The notes beneath the pieces were generated by a model. That model did no database searches and was not told where the DNA came from. It saw only the letters and a list, made by a program, of their open reading frames with translations. From Purshia tridentata (taxonomy: Eukaryota > Streptophyta > Magnoliopsida > Rosales > Rosaceae): 64,000 bases of DNA. Location: assembly GCA_003254885.1 (NCBI GenBank), contig QANT01006776.1, positions 1 to 64,000 on the forward strand, given 5' to 3'. Positions 24,636-35,530 of this stretch are shown here, in pieces. Numbering within the stretch: the first letter of the stretch is position 1; the number at the start of each line of letters is the position of its first letter. The position numbers and the translations under genes were made by a program.

Positions 24636-25343
24636 TCACTTTCCCAGACCACTAGAGCCAATTAACTTGGTGAGTCCATAAGTTATGGCCATAGCCATCC
24701 ACCCTCCGATCAGTACTCTGGCACAAGACTTCACCACTGGTGACCTCCCCAACACTGCTCCTATCCATCCAAACACAACCAATGCAAAGCTTGCCAAAAC
24801 AGCCACCACAACCATCCTTGTCTGATGGTCTCTTATAAATGCAGTTCCCAGCAAAGGCACCACTGCACCTATAGAAAACGCAATGGCCGATGCCATAGCA
24901 GCCTGTGTCGGATTTGGCAGCTTCTTCTTCCTCTTTGCCTCTTCTGCATGCTGATGTGAACTAATACCAGTAGTACCATTTGCTTTCATGTCTCTTTCCA
25001 TTTGGGATATCTCTATGTCATATTGAGTGTAGACAGAGACAAATTCCCCTATTGCCATGCTGCAGGCACCAGCTACCAGCCCTGCAAACCCAGCAAGGAG
25101 CATGGCTTTCACATCTTGCTTCACAGCTCCCACCCCCATCATCAGTGATGCAACAGAAACCAACCCATCATTGGCTCCCAACACTGCAGCTCGAAGCCAC
25201 TGTGTTCTTTGGGAGTAGTCAAAACTCTCATCTTCATCATCTTCTGCCCCTTGGGTTCGTCTTGGGTCTGTAACATTGATTGCATCCATTGGAATTTCCA
25301 CATGGTTGGTCGAAGTTTGGTCACTAGTTTCTTGGGCAGCCAT
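24636..25343 (-). CDS. Vacuolar iron transporter-like (VTL), nodulin-21/CCC1 family
   Basis: Single-exon 235-residue membrane protein that would carry Fe2+ (or Mn2+) into the vacuole. Five predicted helices: about 51-74, 80-105, 147-170, 176-198 and 205-228, after a 45-residue acidic cytosolic tail. The first helix carries the family word LGANDGLVSVASLMMG and the second GEFVSVYTQ. The loop between helices 2 and 3 is short and lacks the long Glu-rich metal-binding domain of VIT1, placing it with the nodulin-21-like VTL group, whose members respond to iron. TATAAATA (complement of 25429-25436) lies about 90 bases before the start and fits a TATA box. The length is normal for the group. The transported metal is an inference. 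Confidence 0.93.
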   Translation of the reverse strand: MAAQETSDQTSTNHVEIPMDAINVTDPRRTQGAEDDEDESFDYSQRTQWLRAAVLGANDGLVSVASLMMGVGAVKQDVKAMLLAGFAGLVAGACSMAIGEFVSVYTQYDIEISQMERDMKANGTTGISSHQHAEEAKRKKKLPNPTQAAMASAIAFSIGAVVPLLGTAFIRDHQTRMVVVAVLASFALVVFGWIGAVLGRSPVVKSCARVLIGGWMAMAITYGLTKLIGSSGLGK

Positions 25344-26207
25344 GAAGTTTAGTGTAATAAGTGTGCAAGAATTGCTATGAAAAAGAAGGCAAGGAAGGGA
25401 TGAGTACTTGCGAAGGACACACGCCCCTATTTATAGGGAGGGTTTATCAATTATGCTTAGTGCACATGTCGATGGACCATTGGACTTGATTAGTGCTTTA
25501 CATGGTGATAAGAAGGTGAGACTATGTGGAAGGCACTAGGCACTAGCCATGAGGATTTAATGGCTCTAGTTACCATAATTACTGATTAAAATATACACCA
25601 TCTATTATATTATTTAAGCTAAATACTACAATTTGCATACTAATTTAGCAGTTTGAAACCTTGCTATGGTGGTGGTCTTTGTGTGTGTGTGCACTTCTGC
25701 ATGGTGCATTTGGTGAAGTACAGTAAACGTTAAAGTGCAAAAAAGGGTAGCACTTGGTGGTGTGCTAGAACTTAGAGAGAGACTCTGTGGGAAGAAGACT
25801 ATAAGTTTTCCTATATATTATGTGAAGTGTGCATTCCACACAAAGGCCACCACCACATTACAAATTAAAGAATGTATCATTGTCCAGAAAAAAATCTATC
25901 TTTTATAGATTTGGCTAAAGATAGAGCATTAATTATTCAAGTGGAGTGTGCATTCCACACGAAAGCTTGTGGCTGCATACTATTTTAAATTGTAATGAAC
26001 TTGTACATTTTTATCACCCTTGACAGCTTGACTCCTTTAAACCTTTGCACTAAGAAGCAGCCCCTACAACCTATATATGGTGTTTGGTTTTTAATTAAGC
26101 CACTAACTTTAAACACAATTAAGCATTCATATCCCTAATCCCTATGAATGCAGAAAAACAAAACCATAATAATGGTGTTAAGATTTGAGGTCTTCTTTTT
26201 GGTTACA
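25344..26207. other. Intergenic, upstream flank of the VTL gene
   Basis: Promoter side of the VTL gene, then AT-rich DNA. The word AGTGTGCATTCCACAC occurs at about 25827 and again at about 25945 in slightly different context. No gene is seen. Confidence 0.5.
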
Positions 26208-27181
26208 TAAGAGCATCTCCAAAAGACTCTAGTAAAATCACTATTCAAATTCACATTTGATGATCTATGTGGCAATTTGAAGAGTGATATTTGCTACTTG
26301 AATTTTTTACTCTCCAAAAGACTTTTCTAATTTTAAATTTTTGTATTTATTCTATGCACTAATTATTTATATTTTTTTATTCACTAATTTTTGAACTTAT
26401 TTTATGCACTATTTATTTTTAAAGTTTAATTTATCTAATTGAAAATTTATTATTAGAGGAAAGAGAATGAAAATTGTATAGGGAGCATCTCCAAAAGACT
26501 CTTCAAATGAAGAATTCTTTATTTTTTGAAGAAAGAGAAGAGTATTTTGGGCTCCAAGAGACCCTTCAAAATAAATATTGAATTGACAATTCCATTTCTC
26601 TCTCTTCAAATCTAAGACCCTCTCTCCTCTCTTCAAATATTAATTGGTTTATAATTCTCATATAATTTTTATTCTTTTTCCTTTAATAATAAATTTTCAA
26701 TTGAATAAATTAAACTTTAAAAATAAATAGTGCATAGAACAAATACAAAAATTAGTGAATAAAAAAAATAAAAATAATTAGTGCATAGAATAGATACAAA
26801 AATTTAAAATTAGAAGAGTCTTTTGGAAAGTAAAAAATTTAAGTTGCATATATCACTCTTCAAATTGCCACATAGGTCATCAAATGTGAATTTGAAGAGT
26901 GATTTTGCTAGAGTCTTTTGGAGATGCTCTAAACCAATTAATATTTGAAGAGAGGAGAGAAGGTCCTAAGTTTGAAGAGTGATTTTGCTAGAGTCTTTTG
27001 GAGATGCTCTAAACCAATTAATATTTGAAGAGAGGAGAGAAGGTCCTAAGTTTGAAGAGAGAGAAATTGAATTGTCAATTCAATATTCATTTTGAAGGGT
27101 CTCTTAGAGCCCAAAATACTCTTTTCTTTCTTTAAAAAATGAAAAATTCTTCATTTGAAGAGCTTTTTGGAGATGCTCTAA
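26208..27181. mobile_element. Nested foldback MITEs, TAA target site (PIF/Harbinger-like)
   Basis: The terminal word GAGCATCTCC occurs at 26211-26220 and 26483-26492, and its complement GGAGATGCTC at 26920-26929, 27000-27009 and 27169-27178. The unit 26211-26929 is flanked by TAA on both sides (26208-26210, 26930-26932) and is nearly palindromic over its length. A second pair of arms (about 26483-26650 and 27012-27178, with TAA after the right end) is interleaved with it, so one element has inserted into another. The 3-base TAA duplication and terminal sequence suit PIF/Harbinger (Tourist-like) MITEs. No transposase is encoded. Confidence 0.8.
26891..27050. repeat. Perfect 80-bp tandem duplication within the MITE complex
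   Basis: 26891-26970 and 26971-27050 read identically, including one complete terminal inverted repeat end. Perfect identity beside diverged arms implies a recent event. Confidence 0.95.
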
Positions 27182-28149
27182 GGTTGGAGATATCTAAGAA
27201 TACTGGTTGGTGGATTGAGTAAAGTGAGTTTCATTCTTTTTACATTTTCTTTAAGTAGGGGAGAAAAACATGCGGGTCAAGTGAGTAGTTTACTCATGAA
27301 TAAGCGATTGACTTGATTTACTTAAGAATTTACTCATTTGGCCTCTTTAATATTTTTTTATTTATAAAATTAATTTTTTCATCCCTCATTAAGATTATAC
27401 TTCAAAGTTTAAACTCTAGACGAAAGTAATTTCAAAATTTTTGTGTTTGTTGCTTAATTATTTTTTAGAGGGAAAAGGGGGAAGATGATAAAGTGGAATG
27501 GGGAGTAGAGTAGTAGACTAGTGCATGGTGATGCATAGCCATGGTTTCCTATGATAATTTAGGTTTGAAACAGAAACTACGACTTGCCTAAAAAACAATG
27601 AAAATTTAGGTATGAATATGATACCCATTTAATATGGACTTTTAAAAATCAATGAATATGATTTGAACTTTATACATCTCCAATATTGTGGAGATAAATA
27701 TCACTAGATCACAAGCTAGTTTGTATGAAGCCTCCGTCATTGAACACCAAAGAACACCATCAAGGATGAGCAAAATAAAATTTTATTTATTGCAGCATAA
27801 TGGTACAACTTCTTCGTAACGATAACAACACAATATCAAATTCATCTAAATATGTCCCCAGAGATCTTCCCAGAAAGCAATAGTGATTACATCTGTAACA
27901 ACATCATTTGGGTTGTTGAAAGAAATGGGTACTTTATTCATATCTCTGAGAGAAGCCACACTCAATTCCAACTATGCACCATGAGATTCACTTATCAATT
28001 GCCAAGTACAAGTTGCAACCTGGCATTAAAAATCAAAATTTATGATTAATTAAGTAGAATATAGAACACAAATAATAAGATTGCAGTGGGAAAAAGTTGA
28101 TGGCTGAAGAAACTGAGAGTCACACACTCACCCTTTGACGCAATTATCA
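27182..28149. other. Intergenic and 3' flank of the aminotransferase-like gene
   Basis: AT-rich DNA without a supported gene. The last few hundred bases probably include the 3' UTR of the minus-strand gene that ends at 28150. Confidence 0.5.
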
Positions 28150-31100
28150 TCAAATTTCATGATAGGTTGGTATGGGGACCCCAGACTCTTCTGTCAGCTC
28201 TTTGTAAGCATTCTGCAATCTTCGAGTCACAGGTCCCACTTTTCCATCACCAACCACACGCCCATCAATCTTCACAACCTGTTAATGAAATCGCATCAAC
28301 TAGGTATTGCTTCATGTGAAGACGAAACCATTACAAATTTGATGAGAGGAAACTAGATAGCATAATTAAGGGGTATGAATATCTTTTTGTTACACTAAGA
28401 AGTTTAGTTATTAATTCTTCTGCAGTGCCCTTATAGGAATGCAGAGTTTCCAAAGATTATACAAAACTGACACTCTAAAGCATCGCTGGTTGAACAGGTT
28501 CTATGAACCACTTCTGTTAATAACTGTGGCCATACCAAGACTTCGTACTGTAGCAGATGGCTGTTCATATTTGGTGGAGTTCTATGATTCAAATCGTTGA
28601 GCAAACGTGTATAGTAAATATATGCTCACAATGAATAAGCCAGTTTACACATTCAGAATTCATGCAAAAATTAGAAATGAACCCAAGTTGTTTATGTGGT
28701 ATGCCACCAAGATTGCAATATCCATAAGGCACTCACCGGACTGAGTTCTCCCATTGTTCCTGTCGTCCACACCTCATCGGCAGTATGGAACTCTGATAGG
28801 CTGACATTTCTCTCCTCTAAGACCAACTTCTCCTTCACCACAAGGTCCATAACCTGCAACATCGAAAAATAAGTGAAGTCATTTGAAAACCTAGTGTAAA
28901 ATCTGTGCATGCTATTCTAATCTCATTTACAATATTGTAAAATGCAAGTCATATTCAAGGAGTAGATAATAACTGTCATAATCAGATGGAAATCTACACA
29001 ACTTACAGTTGCTCGAGTTATACCAGGAAGGCAGTAATCAGCATGAGGTGTTAACACACGACCTTTCTTCACTAAAAACTGCAAAAACATACACAAATTT
29101 TTATTTACAGTGTGGATGTTATGTAATTTACATGGAGTGGAAGGAACTGATTTCCTTCAATAGATTTCAAAGGAAATGTTACACATAGGGGACTGCTAGG
29201 ACATGATAAAACCAGCGCAATAGTGCTTATGCTATTACCTCAGTTAAGGAGGTGAGATCTAAAATTTGTGTCCATTAATTTACCACCAGATAGTAAGTTG
29301 CTCCAGCTATTTACCACTCAATTCATTAAAACTTACCTGGATGATGTTTTCGACACTTGCTCACATGAAAGTTCGAAAAGAACAATGAAAAGCTATGTAT
29401 AAAAATTGGAACCTAACTACCTAGTGTTCATACAGGACTAAAACTGTAAACCAAAAGCAGAGCCTTACAACGTTTGTAGCATTTGTTTCGGACACATAAC
29501 CATCCTTGTCAAGCATGATTGCATCATCAGCATTTGCATTATTTCCTTCTATCTGCACTATTCAAGAGGACTTCATCATATGTAGGTGAAAATTCTGCAA
29601 GATCAAATTTAGGTGAAGTCTCTATGTTTAGAGCTCTTGATGGAGCTCTTGATGATTTGAATAGAACAAACCTTTGCAAGTATATTATTGAGTAGGTTAT
29701 TGTGGTGAATCTTTGAATCCAAATTCTGGTAAAAACAAAAGAAAAATATAATCAAAGTCAATTGACTGAAATAGGAGAAAACTTCAATCAGATAAAGCTT
29801 TTTGGTACTATGAACCAATCTGATCTCTCACTACTAACACATTCAGGTTTTACAACATTTTATCATCAAATGTTTGACAATTTTTCTTCATTGAATATAC
29901 ATGCTAGTAATCAAGCCTCTAAGTATACATGCTATTATGTTCTAAACAATATTTTGAGGTCTGACAAATGCAAAAGGCCTGTAATTTTGTCATGTTCAGA
30001 CAAAGGAGGCACATTTTTTTTAATGTCTTCATTATTCCAGTATATGCAAAGAAATAATTAGCAGAAGAGAAGGAAAAACAAAAGAACATTACATTTGGTG
30101 AATTACGGCGCGTGGTAGCTGTAACAAGAGTTATACCCCTTGTATTGTCATAGACAGGGGGTTTCCATTCAGCAAGCACTGCATGTCTCAAAAAAATAGC
30201 AAGTGTAGCATAAGAAAAAAAGCAATTAGTGCATTATAACTGGCATATAAAAGAGTCCCATTGTCAACTACAGAGGGTTCATAGAAACCTCAGAACATGC
30301 ATGTCCAACAGAATACATAAATTCGCATGGGACTATCATTATTACATGGGGAAGAGGATTAAGAATTATGTTTTACCAATTAAGGTGCATCCATAAAGAT
30401 TGAATGCTGGGCTCATGCCTGAAGTAACCTGAAGAAGACAAGAACGATACAAATCAACAGATTCAGGTATGAAGACTATACCAAACAACTACACCACAAT
30501 CGATTATCAATTACATCACAATAATTAAACCACACAACATATAAGGAAGGAGGCAGAAAACTTTCAGAGTGGAAATTTAAATAATCTTATCATCACCATA
30601 CTTGAGATGATCAAAAGATAACAAAAGACATGTAAGTCTCTACTGCATAGCCCACTGATTTGATGATGAATCCCTCATAATACTTCTGATGGAGCCTTAA
30701 AAGGTACCATTAGTGTAAAGATTCTTAATCATGACAAAAGTATACAAGCTCTACAAAGAGATGAAATGACTTGACCATATTGTACTATTTTTGTATTCCA
30801 GCCCAAACCATATTGTTGTGAATCATATAAAAAAAAGCAAAACTACGACAACAATAAAATAACATATCTCTAAACAAAAACAGACATGGAGGCCAGAAAT
30901 AAATGCAGTACCTTTTTGCCACGTGTTAAACTTAGTCGGATGTGTGAATTGTTGAACATTCCATTCCGAATAAGAGTTCTGAAGATGACTTCCTTAACCT
31001 ACAATGATGCAACACAATACTAAGATGAGCTGACAACTCCTTTCAAAACTATGGAAGAGAATATCTCTTTTACATAAGACCCAATACCATGAATTGAAGA

Positions 31101-34100
31101 ACTCTCACCTCTTCGCGAGTAGGAACATTATTGAATGCCAAAGCCTTTGCTGAGTCAAATAACCTGTTGATATCCAAAATAATGTTTTTTAGTCATTGGT
31201 AATAAAAGAATAAGATAATAATACTAAAAGAATAAAATATACTTTTACAGTTTTTGTAGGAGTTCATAGAAAATCACAAATTGAGTATATATCTACAGGA
31301 CAGTAAAAAAAGGTATCTTTCAAGAAGTTGAGGCCAATAGTATCTCTTGACAAGCAATACCTTGTCTTCTTGAAATCAGCATGTTTATCACTATTACAGA
31401 TAAACTCTTTCCAGAGAAAGCATCATCAACATACTACAACATAACATACTAAATCATAAATTTTTCCAACTAATGTAGAGGCACCAAACTCTAAATTTTC
31501 TTTATTTACCTATCTAAATGCTCATCAAGCTTAAATATCTTCCCTTGATAAACTCGAAGTCCCTCCCAAACTGAATCACCACCTTGGACAACCGAGTCGA
31601 ACACAGAAACCTTAGACAGATAACAGGACAGAAATAAATATCTTTAGACACCATAGAATTAAAACAAAAAGATTGGCGGACTGATTCTGTCAACTCAAGA
31701 TCATTCAGTGCCATACAAGTACCTTTGCACTCTCACGTGGTACAATCTCATCACCAACCCATGCAAGTAGCTTCTCATTTTCTGGAACTGGAAGATCAGG
31801 ATCAGGCAAAGGAGACTTCAAAAGGCCTAATTTCTGCCTCACATGGCGCCTAAGAAAGTTGTAGAAAGGTAGACTTTGCTCAAGTACGCCATACAAAGAA
31901 AAAGGAAATGGCTGAAAAACATACATAGAGCATAAACTCAGAAAAAAATTCTGTAATTTCATAACTTGAGTTGTCATTATCTATCTCAAATTCAAAAGAA
32001 TTGTAAACAGAAAAGAAAAAGGTTCAAAGGACACATCATTTTATGACTAAGAAAAACAATTTATTTAACACTGATGCAAAATTTTGCAAAGTAGCAAGTA
32101 CATGATATAACCTAGTTATCTTTATTTTAAGATGGCATTCAAATTTTTTCCTAGTAGGTGATCAGCTTCTACCATTTATAAACTAGATTTAAGTAAGTTT
32201 TTGATGCAGAGAAATCAAAATTTATTTTCTTAAGATCCGAACGCATAAGAAAGCTGATAATGGACATCAGTGCGAATTAATTTGTTAATTCTTTGAATAA
32301 ATATACAATTCTAAAAGTTTCAACATATTATAAATCTAATGTAATTTAATACACAAACACAAACATCATACCGTGGGATATTTTCTTGAACGTTGAAAGC
32401 CAGTTGATTTATGCACAGTTCCATACCACCATGGAGCCCAAACACCATCTACTGGTTTTGGACCAGCCTCCCATCTAAAAATGGAAACTTGTCATGCACA
32501 CACTAACATACACAACTCCTTGGAGAAGGAGCAATCTATGATATCCAAATAATATGCCTGTTTTTAAGCATAACTTTTAACTGGCCAAAACAGAAATTCT
32601 GGGTGAAAGAAGAATTGATTATAGACAAATCCCCCAGAAGAGACAAATATAGAGATCAGACTGACAAGAAGAAAAGAAAAATGGTTTTCCATGTTAATAA
32701 ATGTAAATTTGTTCTAAGAAAACTAGACTATAATATTTTCAATTTCAAATGGAATAGCTTTTGTGTACTTGAGCATTGAGGATTGAAAAGAAATATCCAA
32801 GTCTTCACAAAGACCACGTAATGTAGCCTGCATTATCACGAAGATGAAGTTAAAAAAATAAGTTAGAAGATTGGGAAATATCTCCAAATGAATTATTAAA
32901 AAACCACTGAACAACAGCAGACTATATGTATTTAAAAAGCTCTCTAACACCTCAGGATCTTCTTGAAGTTCTGCTGCATCAATGATAGGAGGGGGCTTTC
33001 CCAATTCAGAGAGCTCACTATATATGGAGACCAGTTCTGTCAAACCTAACTCAACAAGGGATGGAGGCACAACCTTGTCAAAGGATGGCTGACAACACAT
33101 CAAATAGTGAATTCAGTAAAACTCAGTGATGTGAAGCATGGCTAAAATCAAAATATTACAAACTAAAGTAAATAATTAATCACTGCAATATTTTCAAAAT
33201 GATAAAAGCTATAGAATAACTTAAACACTAGGTTCATTGTTGTAATTGCTGGCTGACAATTAAAAATGTAAGCATATCCAAATGAGGAGGTGACCAAGAA
33301 AGAGATTTTAATCTGTTTATTGTACGTAGACAAACAACCAACTGAAATTTTCAAATATATCTTACCAAAATATCAAGGGGATTTCGGATCAAAAGGAAGT
33401 GCTTTCCCTTCTTCATTAGATCACTTGGTAAGCCAGGCACACGTTGCTTTGCGATATGCTGTAGATTATAAAAAATACTGGTAGTATTATAAAACTCAAC
33501 TAGCAAATTTGAACGAATTCAGTTCAATCCTTGAAAATAAAGTTTTATCACCTTACAGAGTCGATACTTCTTTCTTCCTGGACCATGAATGATATCTTTT
33601 ACAACTTTATTTCCATCAGGTTCCTAATACAAACAACATAAAAATTCATTGTGAGGAAAAAATGGTGATGTTTACAATTCAAATAGATGGGAACTTTCAC
33701 TGACATACCATTTTGGATAGCACGTCTTCCCCGTAGGGCCTATCAAAACCTGTTATCTGAAGGAAAGTTGCATAGAGGGGTTCATCGAGCACTTCTATGT
33801 CATCCCTCTGAAAACAGAAGATGAATGTCTCAATTACCAATTCATAATACATCTAATTTTTAGAAATAATGCTAAAACCTCAATTCCTACAGCATTATGG
33901 ACACTCCAGAACTCGTGGGAAAGATGTTTGACTCCGGAAATTAATACTGTTCAGTTCATTAAGTTTCCCAAACCAAATGTTCTGGTCAAAGGGTTGTTAG
34001 AGTTTGTATAATCATTTCTTTCTTTCTCCAAACTCCATTGTTGTCAAGACGTTAGGATGTCTGGTTTTCACCCAAGAGATTCTGTTTTCATTCATTCAAA

Positions 34101-34288
34101 AAGAAAAACAATTTTTTTTTTTCTTTCAAAATTTGCTTCTTCTTAACAGAAGCCATAAAAGAATATTAAAAAAATTGGGGTGGCACCTGGGCAAAAGAGT
34201 ACATGACGCTGGTACTTAGTGATCTTGGAGTAGCCCACAAGTGAATCACCTCCACTTCAACCTCTTCTGGGTTCTTTGGCTCATCCAT
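28150..34288 (-). CDS. Branched-chain-amino-acid aminotransferase-like protein (sulfotransferase-like N-terminus plus class IV PLP domain)
   Basis: Eighteen exons, all GT-AG, phases closing, 563 residues: 34288-34187, 33807-33709, 33623-33552, 33458-33366, 33088-32951, 32827-32769, 32474-32372, 31911-31723, 31610-31510, 31163-31109, 30998-30912, 30428-30377, 30178-30093, 29725-29672, 29552-29469, 29078-29007, 28853-28737 and 28278-28150. The first 240 or so residues open with [13 protein letters not shown] and resemble a P-loop sulfotransferase-like fold. From about 275 on is a fold-type IV PLP enzyme: VWEGLRVY, the likely Schiff-base lysine K417 in [11 protein letters not shown], then the phosphate-binding LPGITRATV and TGTMGELSP. 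This two-domain layout is the plant BCAT-like protein 1/2 family (about 555 residues, Arabidopsis At3g05190 and At5g27410 from memory). The real substrate is not established, so the name reflects similarity only. Confidence 0.92.
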
Positions 34289-35144
34289 GGTGATGGGTTT
34301 GGATTAAAATTCTCAAACTTTGTGAAAGTAACCGGCTTTTAATACTTAGGGCTGAATATATGTATAGCTGATAGCTCTGCAACTAAAAGCTATATGATTG
34401 ATTGAGCTGATTTGTAATTTTGCAGTGGTCTACCTCGTTTTTGTCACAAATAAAAAGACAACAGACCTCAGTACTCGCATCAATCTCAATGTTCTCTGCA
34501 GTGCCTGCGGTCAAGTGACTTCAAACTTGCTCATTCGAAAGGACGGGTACGGTAAATACTAAGTATTGAAGTACACCAATTTTCAGACTCATGCAGTCAG
34601 GACTGGAGGATGAGATTTTTTTACTGCAAGGAAATGAGAAATCCCAACGTGTCTTTTGGAGTTTGGCTGGTCCAAGATTGACCTTTTTTTTTTATGTTTG
34701 CATTCACACAATTTGTTTATTTTAAACAAGGATATATCTCACGTACATTAATAATTAGTGCCATTAAAATTACTCAAAAAAGTTGTAATAAAATAAATAA
34801 AATATCCCAAAAGTTTAATCCGTGCACGAAACTTTAACCATGAGTCAGATGACTTGTTTATGCATTGCATATTACACTTTGATCATCGTAAACAACTGTC
34901 CACCACTAATTAATTGAATTCTCTAACCGTGATTTGACTTGTTTCCGCATAAGTGAAGCTCATCAATCACTGTCGGAAAGTGAAAACCGAAATCTTAAAA
35001 TTCGAGGGACTCATAAAATTGGCTAGCAAATTAGAGACCCCAAGGTGCATCATGCATGTCATTCCTTTAACAACATAAAAAAATAAAAATAAAAGCTGCA
35101 TTACAAATTTACAATGAATTGACTTAACCCTTGGTGGGGTAAGA

Positions 35145-35235
35145 GTTAATGGACCTTTTTTTTTTTTTTTTTATTATAGGAGAAAGGCGAGGACCTCGGC
35201 TGACCCAACCCCAATTTACGAGGTTAATGGACCTT
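35145..35235 (-). mobile_element. Truncated poly(A) retroposon (SINE-like) with 13-bp target-site duplication
   Basis: GTTAATGGACCTT is present at 35145-35157 and exactly again at 35223-35235. The 65 bases between start with a T run of about 15 and continue into a GC-richer body containing CTCGGCTGACCCAACCCC. Read on the minus strand this is a short body followed by a poly(A) tail, the form of a 5'-truncated SINE or LINE-mobilised RNA. Intact duplications imply a fairly young insertion. Confidence 0.75.
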
Positions 35236-35354
35236 GTGGTACCCTTTGTGCATATATTAATATAAATCGTACTTTTTTTAACTAACATTTAATACTTATT
35301 GAAGTAAATAGTTTGGTCCATGAACCATAAATAATTGACAAAATCTTTAACTTG

Positions 35355-35396
35355 GAATAATATTCATGGTCCTGGACAAAAAAAAAGAATAATATT
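35355..35396 (+). mobile_element. Minute retroposon scar with 10-bp target-site duplication
   Basis: GAATAATATT occurs at 35355-35364 and 35387-35396; between lie CATGGTCCTGGAC and an A run of nine. The A run on the plus strand implies plus orientation. The short AT-rich duplication could arise by chance, so confidence is modest. Confidence 0.4.
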
Positions 35397-35530
35397 AATA
35401 GTTGAATTTCCAGAAACTGCTTACATCCAAAATTGAAACATGTTTAACAAGTCAGAATACAATAAAAAATTTCACATGATGGGAACAGGCCAAACATTTG
35501 TAGCCTCCAGGTGGTTGAGCAATAAAAAGG

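Larger units (their letters stand above)
34289..35530. other. Intergenic: promoter of the aminotransferase-like gene, 3' flank of the methyltransferase gene
   Basis: Contains the promoter of the gene to its left, two retroposon scars (listed separately) and AT-rich DNA. No coding frame. Confidence 0.5.

Noticed and set aside
25827-25965. AGTGTGCATTCCACAC repeated twice, considered as an operator or transposon end
   Set aside because: Only two copies in different context, with no matching termini or target duplication.
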